The notes: a model not told the origin generated them from the letters alone. Counted from the first letter of the stretch, positions 29,121-37,688 are shown. The stretch: 64,000 bases of DNA from Cutibacterium namnetense (GCF_001642025.1 NZ_LWHO01000001.1:406573-470572), one strand, 5' to 3'. Numbers and translations are program-made.

Positions 29121-30709
29121 TGGGTGATTCCGCTACGGATTCGAAACTGACGAAGACCTCAACATCTGGGAGCAGCGGGCTGGGTTTCCGCTCAGTTATG
29201 CGTTGGTTGTGGGGTCAGTTGACGAGCATGCGGACGGCCCTCATTCTGCTCTTCTTGCTTGCACTGGCGGCTATCCCGGGTTCGGTGGTGCCCCAGAGCG
29301 CTACTAGCGCGATCAAGGTTTCTGACTTTGCTGCCAACCATCCGACTCTGGACCGCATATGTCGGCCGCTGGGGATGTACCACGTCTACACCTCGGTGTG
29401 GTTTTCGGCGATTTATCTGCTGTTGTTCATTAGCCTTATCGGCTGCATCATTCCGCGCGTGGTCAGTCATGCGAAAGCCCTGCGTCGTCAGCCTCCCCGC
29501 GTCCCGGCCAGGCTGGATCGGCTAGCAGTCCACGTCTCGACCGTCACCTCCGATTCCGCAGCGGAGGTTGGTACGCGTGCTCAGCAGTGGTTGAAGTCCC
29601 ACCGGTATCGGTTCGTTGTTGACGACGACGGCTCCCTTCGCGCCGAGGCCGGACGTCATCGCGAGACGGGCAACCTCGTATTCCATATCTTTCTGGTTTT
29701 CCTCCTGGTCGGCGTCGGCTGGAACACTCTGTGGGGATTCAAGGGGACTTCCGTCGTTGTGGAGGGCCAGGGTTTTTCCAACAACATCACTCAGTATGAC
29801 GAGTTCAAGGCTGGGGCGATGGTCGATGCCGATAACCTCACCCCGTTCTCCATGAAGCTGCGCAAATTCGTGGCCTCTTTCGAGACCGGTAGGGTCCAGC
29901 GCGGCGCCGCCCGCAACTTCGACGCCACTGTCGACCTCACTGTGGACGGCAAAACAGAAACCCGAGATTTGCAGGTGAACCACCCACTGCGGATCGGATC
30001 GACAAAAGTACATCTGCTTGGTCATGGATATGCCGCAGATGTCGTTGTCCGCGACGGTGCTGGCAAGGTGGCCTATTCGGGCCCAGTTGTCTTTCTGCCA
30101 CAGGATGCCAACTTCAAATCTGTGGGTGTCATTAATGCTCCGGACGCCCGTCCGGATCGTCTGGCTTTTCAGGGATTCTTTCTACCGACCGGCGCGATCA
30201 CGGCCGGGGGGCCGACGTCCCTCTTCCCGGACGCTCTCAACCCGCAGCTGTACCTGACTGCCTGGTATGGCAAGCCGGCTGTGGAGACGGGGGCACCGTC
30301 AAATATTTACACTCTCGACACTACGGGAATGGCTCAGGTGACGAACGGTAAGGAAAAGGCCCGTTTCGTGCTATCGCCTGGCCAGGGGTACAAGCTGCCT
30401 GACGGCAGGGGGTCGATTCAGTTCAATGGCTGGCAGAGGTGGGCCAAGATTCAGGTGTCCCGGACACCGGGGCTCCCGTTGACTTTCGTGTCGGTGTTGC
30501 TGGCAGTGGCGGGGCTGTGTGTGAGTCTGTTTTCGCGGTCGCGTCGGGTGTGGGTGAGGACGACCTCTGGCGATGACGGTTTGAGGGTAGAGATTGGTGG
30601 CCTGGATCGCGGTGACTCCCGATCCGGGGTGGTGGGCGATGTAAATTCTCTGCTGGTTGCGGTACGCGGGGATAGCATGTCTGGCGATATCGAGGAGGAG
30701 CAGTCGTGA
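29120..30709 (+). CDS. resB: Cytochrome c biogenesis protein ResB
   Basis: 529 residues. Three N-terminal helices (around 38-58, 88-108, 193-212) are followed by a large extracytoplasmic domain and a last helix near 455-475: the ResB/Ccs1 layout. Typical segments are LALAAIPGSVVPQ, VYTSVWFSAIYLLLFISLIG, and LRAEAGRHRETGNLVFHIFL with the conserved His. With CcsA it forms the system II haem-export and ligation complex. The C-terminal 50 residues are a charged cytoplasmic tail. Confidence 0.93.
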   Translation: MGDSATDSKLTKTSTSGSSGLGFRSVMRWLWGQLTSMRTALILLFLLALAAIPGSVVPQSATSAIKVSDFAANHPTLDRICRPLGMYHVYTSVWFSAIYLLLFISLIGCIIPRVVSHAKALRRQPPRVPARLDRLAVHVSTVTSDSAAEVGTRAQQWLKSHRYRFVVDDDGSLRAEAGRHRETGNLVFHIFLVFLLVGVGWNTLWGFKGTSVVVEGQGFSNNITQYDEFKAGAMVDADNLTPFSMKLRKFVASFETGRVQRGAARNFDATVDLTVDGKTETRDLQVNHPLRIGSTKVHLLGHGYAADVVVRDGAGKVAYSGPVVFLPQDANFKSVGVINAPDARPDRLAFQGFFLPTGAITAGGPTSLFPDALNPQLYLTAWYGKPAVETGAPSNIYTLDTTGMAQVTNGKEKARFVLSPGQGYKLPDGRGSIQFNGWQRWAKIQVSRTPGLPLTFVSVLLAVAGLCVSLFSRSRRVWVRTTSGDDGLRVEIGGLDRGDSRSGVVGDVNSLLVAVRGDSMSGDIEEEQS

Positions 30710-31599
30710 GTGTGGAGAGTCTGTCTGCCGTTGGCATTGTTACCGCGGCGGCGCTCTATATGCTTGCCTTCCTCGCTCATGCCGTCGAGTGGGCCAGCGT
30801 GCGGGGAGCCGAGCGCCCCAGTCACGATGCGCGTTTGCGCTCGGAGACGTGGGGCCGTATGGGGCTCAACCTCACCGTACTGGGTGCCGTTTGCGCTGCG
30901 ATCGGCGTCGTCTGCCGTGGCATTGCGGCTCGCCGGCTGCCCTGGGGCAACATGTACGAATTCGTCACTGCGGCGCTGTTTTTCGTCGTCATCGCCTACC
31001 TTGTGCTTGTCGCCATTCGCCACGTCAGATGGATGGGCATCGCCGTCACCCTGCTGCTAGCAGTCGGTAACGGGCTGGCAGCAACGGTGTTTTACGTGGC
31101 CGTGGCGCCGCTAGTGCCGGCTCTGCATTCTGTGTGGTTTGTTATTCACATCGTCGCCGCTTGTATCGCCGCAGCGGCGCTCAATGTCGGGGCTATCGCC
31201 TCGATCATGTACCTCATTTCCATGAACGCTCAAGCGAAGGCTCAACGGACTGGAGTTCCCGTCAAGGGATTAGTGGCCAAACTGCCTTCCCTGGAATCCA
31301 TGGACACCCTGGCATACCGCGCCCACGCCATCGGCTTCCCCATCTGGACCTTCACTATCGCTGCTGGCTCTGTGTGGGCTGACTACGCCTGGGGGCGGTT
31401 CTGGGGATGGGACCCTAAGGAGACTTGGTCTTTGGTGACCTGGGTGGTCTACGCGGCCTACCTCCACGCCCGGTCCACCGCAGGATGGCGCGGTCGCCGG
31501 GCCGCCGTGATCGCGATCATCGGTGTGGCCTGTTTCTGGTTCAATTTCGTTGGCGTCAACCTGATCTTTAGCGGTCTGCACTCGTACGCTGGCATCTGA
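30706..31599 (+). CDS. ccsA: Cytochrome c biogenesis protein CcsA (CcsB/ResC type)
   Basis: 297 residues, eight or so membrane helices. The haem-handling WWD signature is clear: WAWGRFWGWDPKET-type, seen as YAWGRFWGWDPKETWSLVTW. Flanking histidines are in LHSVWFVIHIVAAC and FSGLHSYAGI, with another in AYRAHAIGFPIWTF. GNMYEFVTAALFFVV near residue 85 is also typical. Works with ResB to present haem to cytochromes c. GTG start overlaps resB by 4 bases; last gene of the maturation operon, 2 bases before the sigma-like gene. Confidence 0.94.
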   Translation: MSVESLSAVGIVTAAALYMLAFLAHAVEWASVRGAERPSHDARLRSETWGRMGLNLTVLGAVCAAIGVVCRGIAARRLPWGNMYEFVTAALFFVVIAYLVLVAIRHVRWMGIAVTLLLAVGNGLAATVFYVAVAPLVPALHSVWFVIHIVAACIAAAALNVGAIASIMYLISMNAQAKAQRTGVPVKGLVAKLPSLESMDTLAYRAHAIGFPIWTFTIAAGSVWADYAWGRFWGWDPKETWSLVTWVVYAAYLHARSTAGWRGRRAAVIAIIGVACFWFNFVGVNLIFSGLHSYAGI

Positions 31600-31600
31600 C

Positions 31601-32545
31601 ATGACAGGTTCCTTTTCTGAATCCCGCGACGATTGGCTCCCACAGCTCTACCAAGAGCACTGGGATGGCTTCGTGCGGTTGGCCGCCTTGCTGCTGGCGG
31701 ATCAGCAGGCGGCTGAGGATGCGGTGATCGCAGCTTTCGTCACGAGTTACTTGCGGGACCCGAAGCTGCATTCGTACGAGCATGCTGTGTCGTATCTGCG
31801 CACGGCTGTGGTGAACAAGGTGAGGGGCCGGCAGCCAGCCGCGCGGGAGGCCACCCCACCCGAAGCTCCCGAAAACTTGGCCTATTGGTGCCTCAGAGGT
31901 CTGTTGGCCCGTCAGCGCGAGGTGCTCGTTCTCAAGTTGGCTACCTCGGACCTTTCTGACGAGAGTATCGCTGAGACCCTCGGCATGAGCGTCAATGCGG
32001 TGCGCAATAACGAAGCTAAGGGTCTTGTTGCCATTGGGCAGAGTCTGCGTCCGGGATCGCAAACGAATCCGGGCCATGCCGACCCCAGAGTCGAAGCGGT
32101 TGTGCGTTCTGCGTTAGAAACCTTCGCGGAGTCGGTCCATCCGGTATCGCGCTATGACGTCATCATGGCCCAGATCGCGCGTCGCCCTCGTCGTGGTCGG
32201 CCTGCCGCCTGGGCGATTGTGCTCGCCTGCGGGCTAGCCTTCCTGGTCGGCATACTTTTGCCCTTGTTAGGCCCAGATCACGGCTCGACGATGAGGGATC
32301 CCGAGGTTGCACCGTCTACCCAGACCCCGGAGTCCAACGGTCAGTCACTGTCGACTCTGCAGACTGATCTCGACGTGCTTTACCTGGGGCGAGACGACGG
32401 CCTCATTCACCGTGAGTTGCGTGATCTTCCCACCTCTGGCGACCGGCTAGGAACGGCTGTCGGTGCCGTGCTCAATGTCGCACCTCTGGAGACCCGAATT
32501 ACACTTCGGGCTGGGCAGCCGGGCAGGTCAATCGGGCATCAGTGA
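31601..32545 (+). CDS. ECF sigma-like protein with transmembrane anchor and truncated GerMN domain
   Basis: 314 residues. Residues 10-70 resemble sigma-70 region 2 (LYQEHWDGFVRLAALLLADQ, then QAAEDAVIAAFV). Residues 100-150 form a sigma region 4 helix-turn-helix (LARQREVLVLKLATSDLSDE, then ETLGMSVNAVRN). After a linker comes one membrane helix (about 204-226, AWAIVLACGLAFLVGILLPL) and the start of an extracytoplasmic GerMN domain (LDVLYLGRDDGLI...LGTAVGAVLN). The reading frame then breaks at a GAGA at 32489-32492; removing one GA would continue into the next ORF as a 482-residue protein. Membrane-tethered sigma-like proteins with a sensory tail suggest signal-responsive transcription control, an inference. 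Lies 2 bases after ccsA. Confidence 0.75.
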   Translation: MTGSFSESRDDWLPQLYQEHWDGFVRLAALLLADQQAAEDAVIAAFVTSYLRDPKLHSYEHAVSYLRTAVVNKVRGRQPAAREATPPEAPENLAYWCLRGLLARQREVLVLKLATSDLSDESIAETLGMSVNAVRNNEAKGLVAIGQSLRPGSQTNPGHADPRVEAVVRSALETFAESVHPVSRYDVIMAQIARRPRRGRPAAWAIVLACGLAFLVGILLPLLGPDHGSTMRDPEVAPSTQTPESNGQSLSTLQTDLDVLYLGRDDGLIHRELRDLPTSGDRLGTAVGAVLNVAPLETRITLRAGQPGRSIGHQ

Positions 32546-33051
32546 ATGGCAACCGGATCACTCTCGACCTCTCCGCCTCAGCATTCAGCCAGTTTAAGAG
32601 CGGTGAACAGGTACAACGCGCTATTCAGCAGCTCGTCGTCACGGCTACGGGTGCCGTCGGTGACCGCACTGGCGATAAGACAGTGCACATCCTCGTTGAC
32701 GGCTCTCCTAATCTGCCCATTATCGGTAAGCCGGCGACGGACTTCGTCGACGAAGGATTTGCTCGGTGCGCCCGGGTGTGGGTGGATTCGCCTCAAGCTG
32801 GGGCCGACGTGTCGGCTGGCACCATCACCATCAGCGGTGTGGCGCAGCCGACGGTATCCGCCATGACCTACGAGGTGAGGTCTCCTCGGACTAGCCAGAT
32901 CATCACGAGAGGGCAGATCAATCTGTCGGCTAGCGATGGTGATAAGTGGCGGCCGTGGCGCGCCACTTTCACCGTGCCAAAAGGGGAGTACGACCTAGTC
33001 ATTCGGGATGGAACCCATACCGCCGACGAGAAAGTCATTACTGCCAGGTAA
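32542..33051 (+). CDS. GerMN C-terminal half plus Gmad2 domain (frameshifted continuation)
   Basis: 169 residues if read from the GTG at 32542, which overlaps the preceding stop by 4 bases. The frame is open further upstream and there encodes PNYTSGWAAGQVNRASVNGN, the middle of a GerMN domain. It continues with ITLDLSASAFSQFKSGEQVQ, then IQQLVVTAT, and ends with a Gmad2 immunoglobulin-like domain (VWVDSPQAGADVSAGTITIS...). It has no signal peptide or membrane helix, so as a separate protein it would stay in the cytoplasm, unlike known GerMN/Gmad2 domains. Best read as the 3' part of the sigma-like gene, split by a 2-base duplication. Confidence 0.75.
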   Translation: MNGNRITLDLSASAFSQFKSGEQVQRAIQQLVVTATGAVGDRTGDKTVHILVDGSPNLPIIGKPATDFVDEGFARCARVWVDSPQAGADVSAGTITISGVAQPTVSAMTYEVRSPRTSQIITRGQINLSASDGDKWRPWRATFTVPKGEYDLVIRDGTHTADEKVITAR

Positions 33052-33063
33052 GCGCGTTGGACG

Positions 33064-33858
33064 TCAGGCCTGGAGGTACTTTTCGGCTTGAGCCATCACT
33101 AGTCGCGCCGGCAGATGCGGCACCAGCCGCGCGACGGTGCGATTGATGAATCCGTCCACGGCGTAGGGACGATGATGGGCTAGAGCGTCGAGGGCGGTAT
33201 GGACCACGTCGTCTGGGTTGCGTCGAGCGCCGGCCCCCATACGGGGTACTCCCGCGGCGTCGAAGAATCCGGTTTCGGTGGGGCCAGGGCAGATCGCGGT
33301 GGCGCGCACACCGGTGCCATTGGTCTCAGCCCATAGGGCGCGGGTGAAGGACAGCACGAAGGATTTCGATGCCGCGTAGGTGGCGAATTGCGGAATGGGC
33401 TGGAAAGCCGCAGTGGAAGCGACATTAATAATCGATCCGTGCTTGGCTGCGATCATGCCAGGTAGCAGTAACCCGCACAGGTGGACGATAGCTTCGCAGT
33501 TGACCTCTACCTGGGAAGCCTGACGCATCGGATCGGTCTGGGCAATCCGGCCAGCAGCACCGAATCCGGCATTGTTGATGAGGGTGTTGATGATGATCCC
33601 TCGTCCGGCGATCTCGTTGACAAGAGCCAGCCGCTCTGATGCCGAGGAGATGTCACAGGGATGGACGATGGTTTGGATTCCGTACCTGGTGGTGAGCTGG
33701 TTAGCGAGGTCGTCAAGAACGTCCTGACGCCGTCCGGTCAAAACGAGGTTGACGCCGCAGCTGGCCAGATGGCGGCTAAATGCCTGCCCCAGACCACCAC
33801 TGGCCCCGCTCACCAGTGCCCACGGGCGTTCGTCGCGAGTCGCCTCCATGTCATTCAT
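33064..33858 (-). CDS. Short-chain dehydrogenase/reductase
   Basis: 264 residues, classical SDR. Cofactor motif ALVSGASGGLGQAFSRHLAS (TGxxxGxG-type), NNAGFGAAG, catalytic Ser in INVASTAAFQP and the YxxxK pair in YAASKSFVL. PGPTETGFFDAAGVP follows as the substrate loop. The Arg/Lys pattern after the second strand (TGRRQDVL) suggests NADP(H). Substrate not predictable. It converges with the GerMN gene (12 bases apart) and has no co-directional partner close upstream. Confidence 0.9.
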   Translation of the reverse strand: MNDMEATRDERPWALVSGASGGLGQAFSRHLASCGVNLVLTGRRQDVLDDLANQLTTRYGIQTIVHPCDISSASERLALVNEIAGRGIIINTLINNAGFGAAGRIAQTDPMRQASQVEVNCEAIVHLCGLLLPGMIAAKHGSIINVASTAAFQPIPQFATYAASKSFVLSFTRALWAETNGTGVRATAICPGPTETGFFDAAGVPRMGAGARRNPDDVVHTALDALAHHRPYAVDGFINRTVARLVPHLPARLVMAQAEKYLQA

Positions 33859-34074
33859 GTTTCAAGTCTTCCACGCTCTCACCCGAGTGCATGCTGCGCA
33901 GGTGAGTTTGGGGCGCCCGATCATCTGTAGTGTGCGTGGGCCTTGGTAGGGTTGTCTGGGGGCTTGGCAGTCAAACTGGTTGTACGCGGGCATGCCAGCC
34001 TGAGAACGAGTTGGCAGCCAGCTTTGCGTCTAAATGTCTGGATCTGTGGGGTGGTTGGTCGGTTTCTGAGACCG

Positions 34075-34839
34075 TTAGAAACGTGGACGTTGGAATGGAT
34101 TAATGACCATTCCCAGGAGTCGGAGGAGGGACGATTTCTTCGGGGCATGCCCAACTGTGTCTGGCTCTACTATTTGTTGCGGATCCGACATTCTCAATAT
34201 CTGAAGCTGATCTTGCAGGTCGCGGATATGATCTTGCTGAGAGGTGACTTCATTGGCCTTATTATGAGTGATAAGCCACATAACAAGAATTGCAATAATG
34301 AGCCAAATATCTACCACTAGATATGGCGTCGATGCTGATGTCATTTTTGAAGCTTGAAACTGATATACTATCAGGAATGAAAATACTGAAAACAGAACCT
34401 CAAGGACTTTGGTTAACAACTTGTTGACTCTGAGCCATTGGGTTGTCACTGGGAGAAATGCCAAAACGAAGTCTGCGTCAAATAGTGCAGTAGTAACTAT
34501 AAACCCTATACTTTCTATAAGTGATAGAGATTTTATGACGCTTGGCAGATCGCAGACTAAGCACATGAGGATTATAAAAATTACTGAAAGTAGAAGTCGG
34601 ATCCAGTAGTTTGGCTTCGCGTAGTCGAGGCTATTCCTTGCGGCTCTAAAGCTGTGGGACGTGTATTGTTCCGCTGCTGCCCAGACGGCATGCGGGGTGG
34701 CATTGCATCTAGCTGCGGTGTCGCAGAGGCATGAGCGGAGCTCGGCGACGCTTGTTGCTGGCCTGGCGTCTTGCTTGTAGGTTGAGCATATATCGTGGAA
34801 TATCTTTTGATCTACTGTCTTGGGTCTATTGTAGTAATT
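34075..34839 (-). pseudogene. C-terminal part of an AT-rich four-helix membrane protein (frameshifted)
   Basis: This frame is open from 34839 to TAA at 34075, 255 codons. Its first 80 residues are soluble and helical (DQKIFHDICSTYKQDARPAT, ATPHAVWAAAEQYTSHSF). Four hydrophobic helices follow: IRLLLSVIFIILMCLVCDL, ESIGFIVTTALFDADFVLAF, LEVLFSVFSFLIVYQF and VVDIWLIIAILVMWLI. A short coiled-coil tail (SQQDHIRDLQDQLQILRM) ends the protein. The codons are AT-rich with many ATA and AGA, unlike the neighbours. Joined to the ORF at 34812-35138 by restoring one base between 34815 and 34840, it forms a protein of about 354 residues. An internal ATG at 34566 exists. No family recognised with confidence. 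Confidence 0.6.
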
Positions 34840-35138
34840 CTATCACAGAGGTCTCCTATTTGGAGACGAAATCTCTTAAAAAGATTGTAGTTCTGTCGCT
34901 CTATCGTTCTTTGTTCTATTTTCTTTTCGTGTAGCATCTCGCACACATAAAAAATACTTTTATTGTATTTGGCGGCTACTCCTCCTAATGCTACTGCTTG
35001 TTCGGCGACATTTTTACCCGGCCTGCCTGTTCTATGGGGTGATTTTGGCTTGGTGATGTCACTGTATAGATCGAATACTTCTGTTTTTATTGCTTCAGCG
35101 TCTTTGGATTCTGTTGTGCTTTGGTTGCTGGTGCTCAT
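34812..35138 (-). pseudogene. N-terminal part of the same AT-rich gene
   Basis: 108 codons from ATG 35138, ending at TAG 34812-34814. The product is hydrophilic and helical: a Ser/Glu-rich start, a basic stretch KSPHRTGRPGKNVAEQAVAL, then SIFYVCEMLHEKKIEQRTIE. It ends just after DRITTIDP. If one C is restored in the CCC run near the end, the frame continues as IDPKTVDQKIFHDI into the downstream part, which suggests a 1-base deletion rather than two genes. No Shine-Dalgarno is evident. Base composition is far lower in GC than flanking genes, a sign of transfer. Confidence 0.6.
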
Positions 35139-35348
35139 GTGATGATATTCAAGAAGTTAGACGATGTGATAGTTAGTCCTGCAGTGGTGGAACGTCGGCC
35201 ATGGGGTCCGTGTCTATGGGTCAGCCGTCGCTGCCGACCGATCTGTTTCGGTCGACTCTGCTTGTCCGGTGATCTGCCCGCGTATGGACCTGATGGTCTG
35301 GGGGCTTTGTTGCTTGCCAGTATCGACCGGTGGCCTCCACGTCACAGG

Positions 35349-36053
35349 TCAGGGGTGCAGGTGTGCCGTGAACGGTATGACGGGGGACAACAGTCCGGTG
35401 CTCATCCACGCCATGCCGAAGGCCATGGCGAAGTCAGCGAGCCCGGAGAGCCGGATTGCGAGGGGCTCGGTGGCGACCACGTGGCAGGTGGGCACCTTGC
35501 CTGGGTTTTCCGCGCGGCCGCTGATCGCGCGCCATAGCCCGGCGACAGCCATGGCCATCAAGGCGACCATGAGCGGAACACCGACCACGGCGTAGTCGTG
35601 CATGGCGGCATTCATAGCCGTCTGCATGCCATGGCCGTGCATGCCACTGTGTGTGTGATTCAGCTGTTCCATACCAGAGTGTTGAGAGGCCATCATGAGC
35701 GAGGACATCTTGCGCATCGCAGCCAGATGCCAGACCATCGCTGCGAACATCGAGGCGTGACCCCATGACGACCACGAGGATCGCCACGCGGCCATGAATA
35801 CCATCCATGCGGTGCACATGGCGAAGATGATGACAGGGGTAATGGGGCCGCCGATGGCACAGACGATGGGTTTCCACCATGACTTCGGCACCATGAGGAT
35901 CATGGTGAGGGCCATGACGACGTGGACCCATGTGGAAATTCGTGTCACAACAGTGGGGGCCTTAATGGCATCCCGCAGGGACCATGCGAGTGACCATGCA
36001 AAGAGGATCAAGAGCCCGATGAAGGTGACGGGCGTCGAGGCGAGGGTGAACAT
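35349..36053 (-). CDS. DUF5134-like membrane protein with Met/His-rich loop
   Basis: 234 residues with about six hydrophobic segments (for example TFIGLLILFAWSLAWSL and VPLMVALMAMAVAGLWRAIS). A CAGGAG ribosome site precedes ATG 36053. The layout resembles the actinobacterial DUF5134 family of unknown function. The middle loop (about residues 105-145) is strikingly rich in Met and His, including HTHSGMHGHGMQ, the type of sequence that binds copper or other soft metals. A metal role is inference only. Stands alone between the AT-rich gene and mycothione reductase. Confidence 0.7.
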   Translation of the reverse strand: MFTLASTPVTFIGLLILFAWSLAWSLRDAIKAPTVVTRISTWVHVVMALTMILMVPKSWWKPIVCAIGGPITPVIIFAMCTAWMVFMAAWRSSWSSWGHASMFAAMVWHLAAMRKMSSLMMASQHSGMEQLNHTHSGMHGHGMQTAMNAAMHDYAVVGVPLMVALMAMAVAGLWRAISGRAENPGKVPTCHVVATEPLAIRLSGLADFAMAFGMAWMSTGLLSPVIPFTAHLHP

Positions 36054-36193
36054 TGTGCTCCTGTGAAACCGGCTGGGGTCTGGCGATCACCCTACCTGTC
36101 GTTGCCCGAGATCACCGGATCGTCTGCGTGGTCTGGCAGCCTGGGCAACGGGTTTACACGACCCGCGTGGGCCGAGGATGACAGACTTGGGCC

Positions 36194-37594
36194 ATGGAGC
36201 ATTACGACATCGTCGTCATTGGCTCGGGGTCGGGAAATACGATCCTCGATGAGGACTTCTCAGATCGACGTGCCGCGATCATCGATTCAGGCGCCTTCGG
36301 GGGCACCTGTCTCAATGTGGGCTGCATACCTACGAAGATGTTCGTGCTGCCGGCGGACCTTGCGATCTCACCGTCGGAAGCTGCGCGACTGGGAATCCAC
36401 CTACAGTTCCATAGCGCGTCGTTCGCCTCGATCCGGGACCGGATCTTTGGTCGAATCGACCCCATATCTGAAGCTGCGCTTTCGTACCGGCAGAGCCAAG
36501 AGAACATCGACGTCTATACCGGCGAGGCAAAATTTGTCGATGCACGCACCCTTGGGGTGGGAGACAGGCGAATCACCGCTGACCAGATTGTCCTGGCGGC
36601 CGGATCGCGTCCGCGGGTGCCGGACGTGCTTGGTGTTGCCGAACCCAGCTTGGCCGAGTCGATCCACACTTCCGACACGATTATGAGGCTGGCAGAACTG
36701 CCGCAGCGTCTGGTGATTCTCGGTGGCGGGTCCATCGCGGCGGAGTTCGCCCACATCTTCTCTAGTCTTGGGACTCAGGTGACGGTCATCAACCGCTCTG
36801 GCCGGATGCTGCGTCACGAGGATCGTGAGATTTCGGAGCGCTTCACTGAACAGATGGGGCGCCGGGTGCAGCTGAGAATGTCTGAGGATCTGGTGGGCAT
36901 CGACCGCGACCCGGGTGGTCACTTAGTGGTGTTGACCGTCGACGGTGATGGGGTCGACTACGACTACCCGGCAGACGTTGTGCTCAATGCCACGGGACGG
37001 GTTCCCAATGGGGATCGCCTTAACCTGCCGGCGGCCGGTGTTGACGTTGACGACGACGGGTTCGTGGTGGTCGATGAGCACCAGCGCACCAGCGTCGCGC
37101 ACATCTGGGCCCTCGGCGACGTATGTTCGCGCTGGCAGCTCAAGCACGTGGCCGATCACGAGGCTCGGGTGGTCCGTCACAACCTGTTACATCCTGACGA
37201 TCTGGCGAGTTCCGATCATCGCTTCGTGCCACACGCGGTGTTTTCGAATCCGCAGGTGGCGTCGGTTGGTGCTACGGAGCGGGAGTTGTTGCAGTCCGAC
37301 ACTCCTTACGCGGTACACCTTCAGGAATACGCCGACGTTGCCTATGGCTGGGCCATGGAGGACGAGGGGCATTGCGTCAAGCTGTTGGCAGACCCGCACA
37401 AGAGAACTTTGCTGGGCGCGCACATCTTGGGGCCGCAAGCATCCACCCTCATCCAGACCTGTATCCAGGGGATGATCGCTGGGCAGACGGTCGACCAGAT
37501 GGCGCGTGGGCATTACTGGATTCATCCTGCCCTCCCAGAGGTCATTAAGAACGCCTTGCTGGGGCTTGGTAAGGCGATGGATGCCACCGGGTGA
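36194..37594 (+). CDS. mtr: Mycothione reductase
   Basis: An NADPH-dependent flavoprotein disulfide reductase (466 residues) that regenerates mycothiol, the actinobacterial glutathione substitute. FAD motif YDIVVIGSGSGNTILDEDF, where the N and I after the glycines are typical of mycothione rather than glutathione reductases. Redox disulfide Cys39/Cys44 in GGTCLNVGCIPTKM. NADPH fold VILGGGSIAAEFAHIFSSLG, then IWALGDVCS, and the C-terminal His-Glu dyad in HYWIHPALPEVIKNAL. All catalytic residues present. Monocistronic in appearance, ending in an inverted repeat. Confidence 0.94.
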   Translation: MEHYDIVVIGSGSGNTILDEDFSDRRAAIIDSGAFGGTCLNVGCIPTKMFVLPADLAISPSEAARLGIHLQFHSASFASIRDRIFGRIDPISEAALSYRQSQENIDVYTGEAKFVDARTLGVGDRRITADQIVLAAGSRPRVPDVLGVAEPSLAESIHTSDTIMRLAELPQRLVILGGGSIAAEFAHIFSSLGTQVTVINRSGRMLRHEDREISERFTEQMGRRVQLRMSEDLVGIDRDPGGHLVVLTVDGDGVDYDYPADVVLNATGRVPNGDRLNLPAAGVDVDDDGFVVVDEHQRTSVAHIWALGDVCSRWQLKHVADHEARVVRHNLLHPDDLASSDHRFVPHAVFSNPQVASVGATERELLQSDTPYAVHLQEYADVAYGWAMEDEGHCVKLLADPHKRTLLGAHILGPQASTLIQTCIQGMIAGQTVDQMARGHYWIHPALPEVIKNALLGLGKAMDATG

Positions 37595-37608
37595 CCGCAT
37601 TCACTGGT

Positions 37609-37666
37609 CGTCGCCTTCTCGCCCTTGAATGGCCATAGCGGAGCGTTCGGGGACGAGAAGGCGACG
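37609..37666. terminator. Inverted repeat between convergent genes
   Basis: CGTCGCCTTCTCG at 37609-37621 pairs perfectly with CGAGAAGGCGACG at 37654-37666. It lies between the ends of mtr (+) and the iron-binding protein gene (-), so it can serve both. The 32-base loop is long and there is no strong T run, so termination efficiency is uncertain. Confidence 0.55.
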
Positions 37667-37688
37667 CGCCCTCATCAACTCATCGTGG

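Noticed and set aside
33943-34320. 125-codon plus-strand frame upstream of and across the AT-rich gene
   Set aside because: No recognisable domain; it runs through a gene-poor stretch and antisense to the 4TM coding frame.
35139-35348. Stretch between the AT-rich gene and the DUF5134-like gene
   Set aside because: I looked for an insertion-sequence end, direct repeats or a small gene to explain the island border and saw none that I could support.
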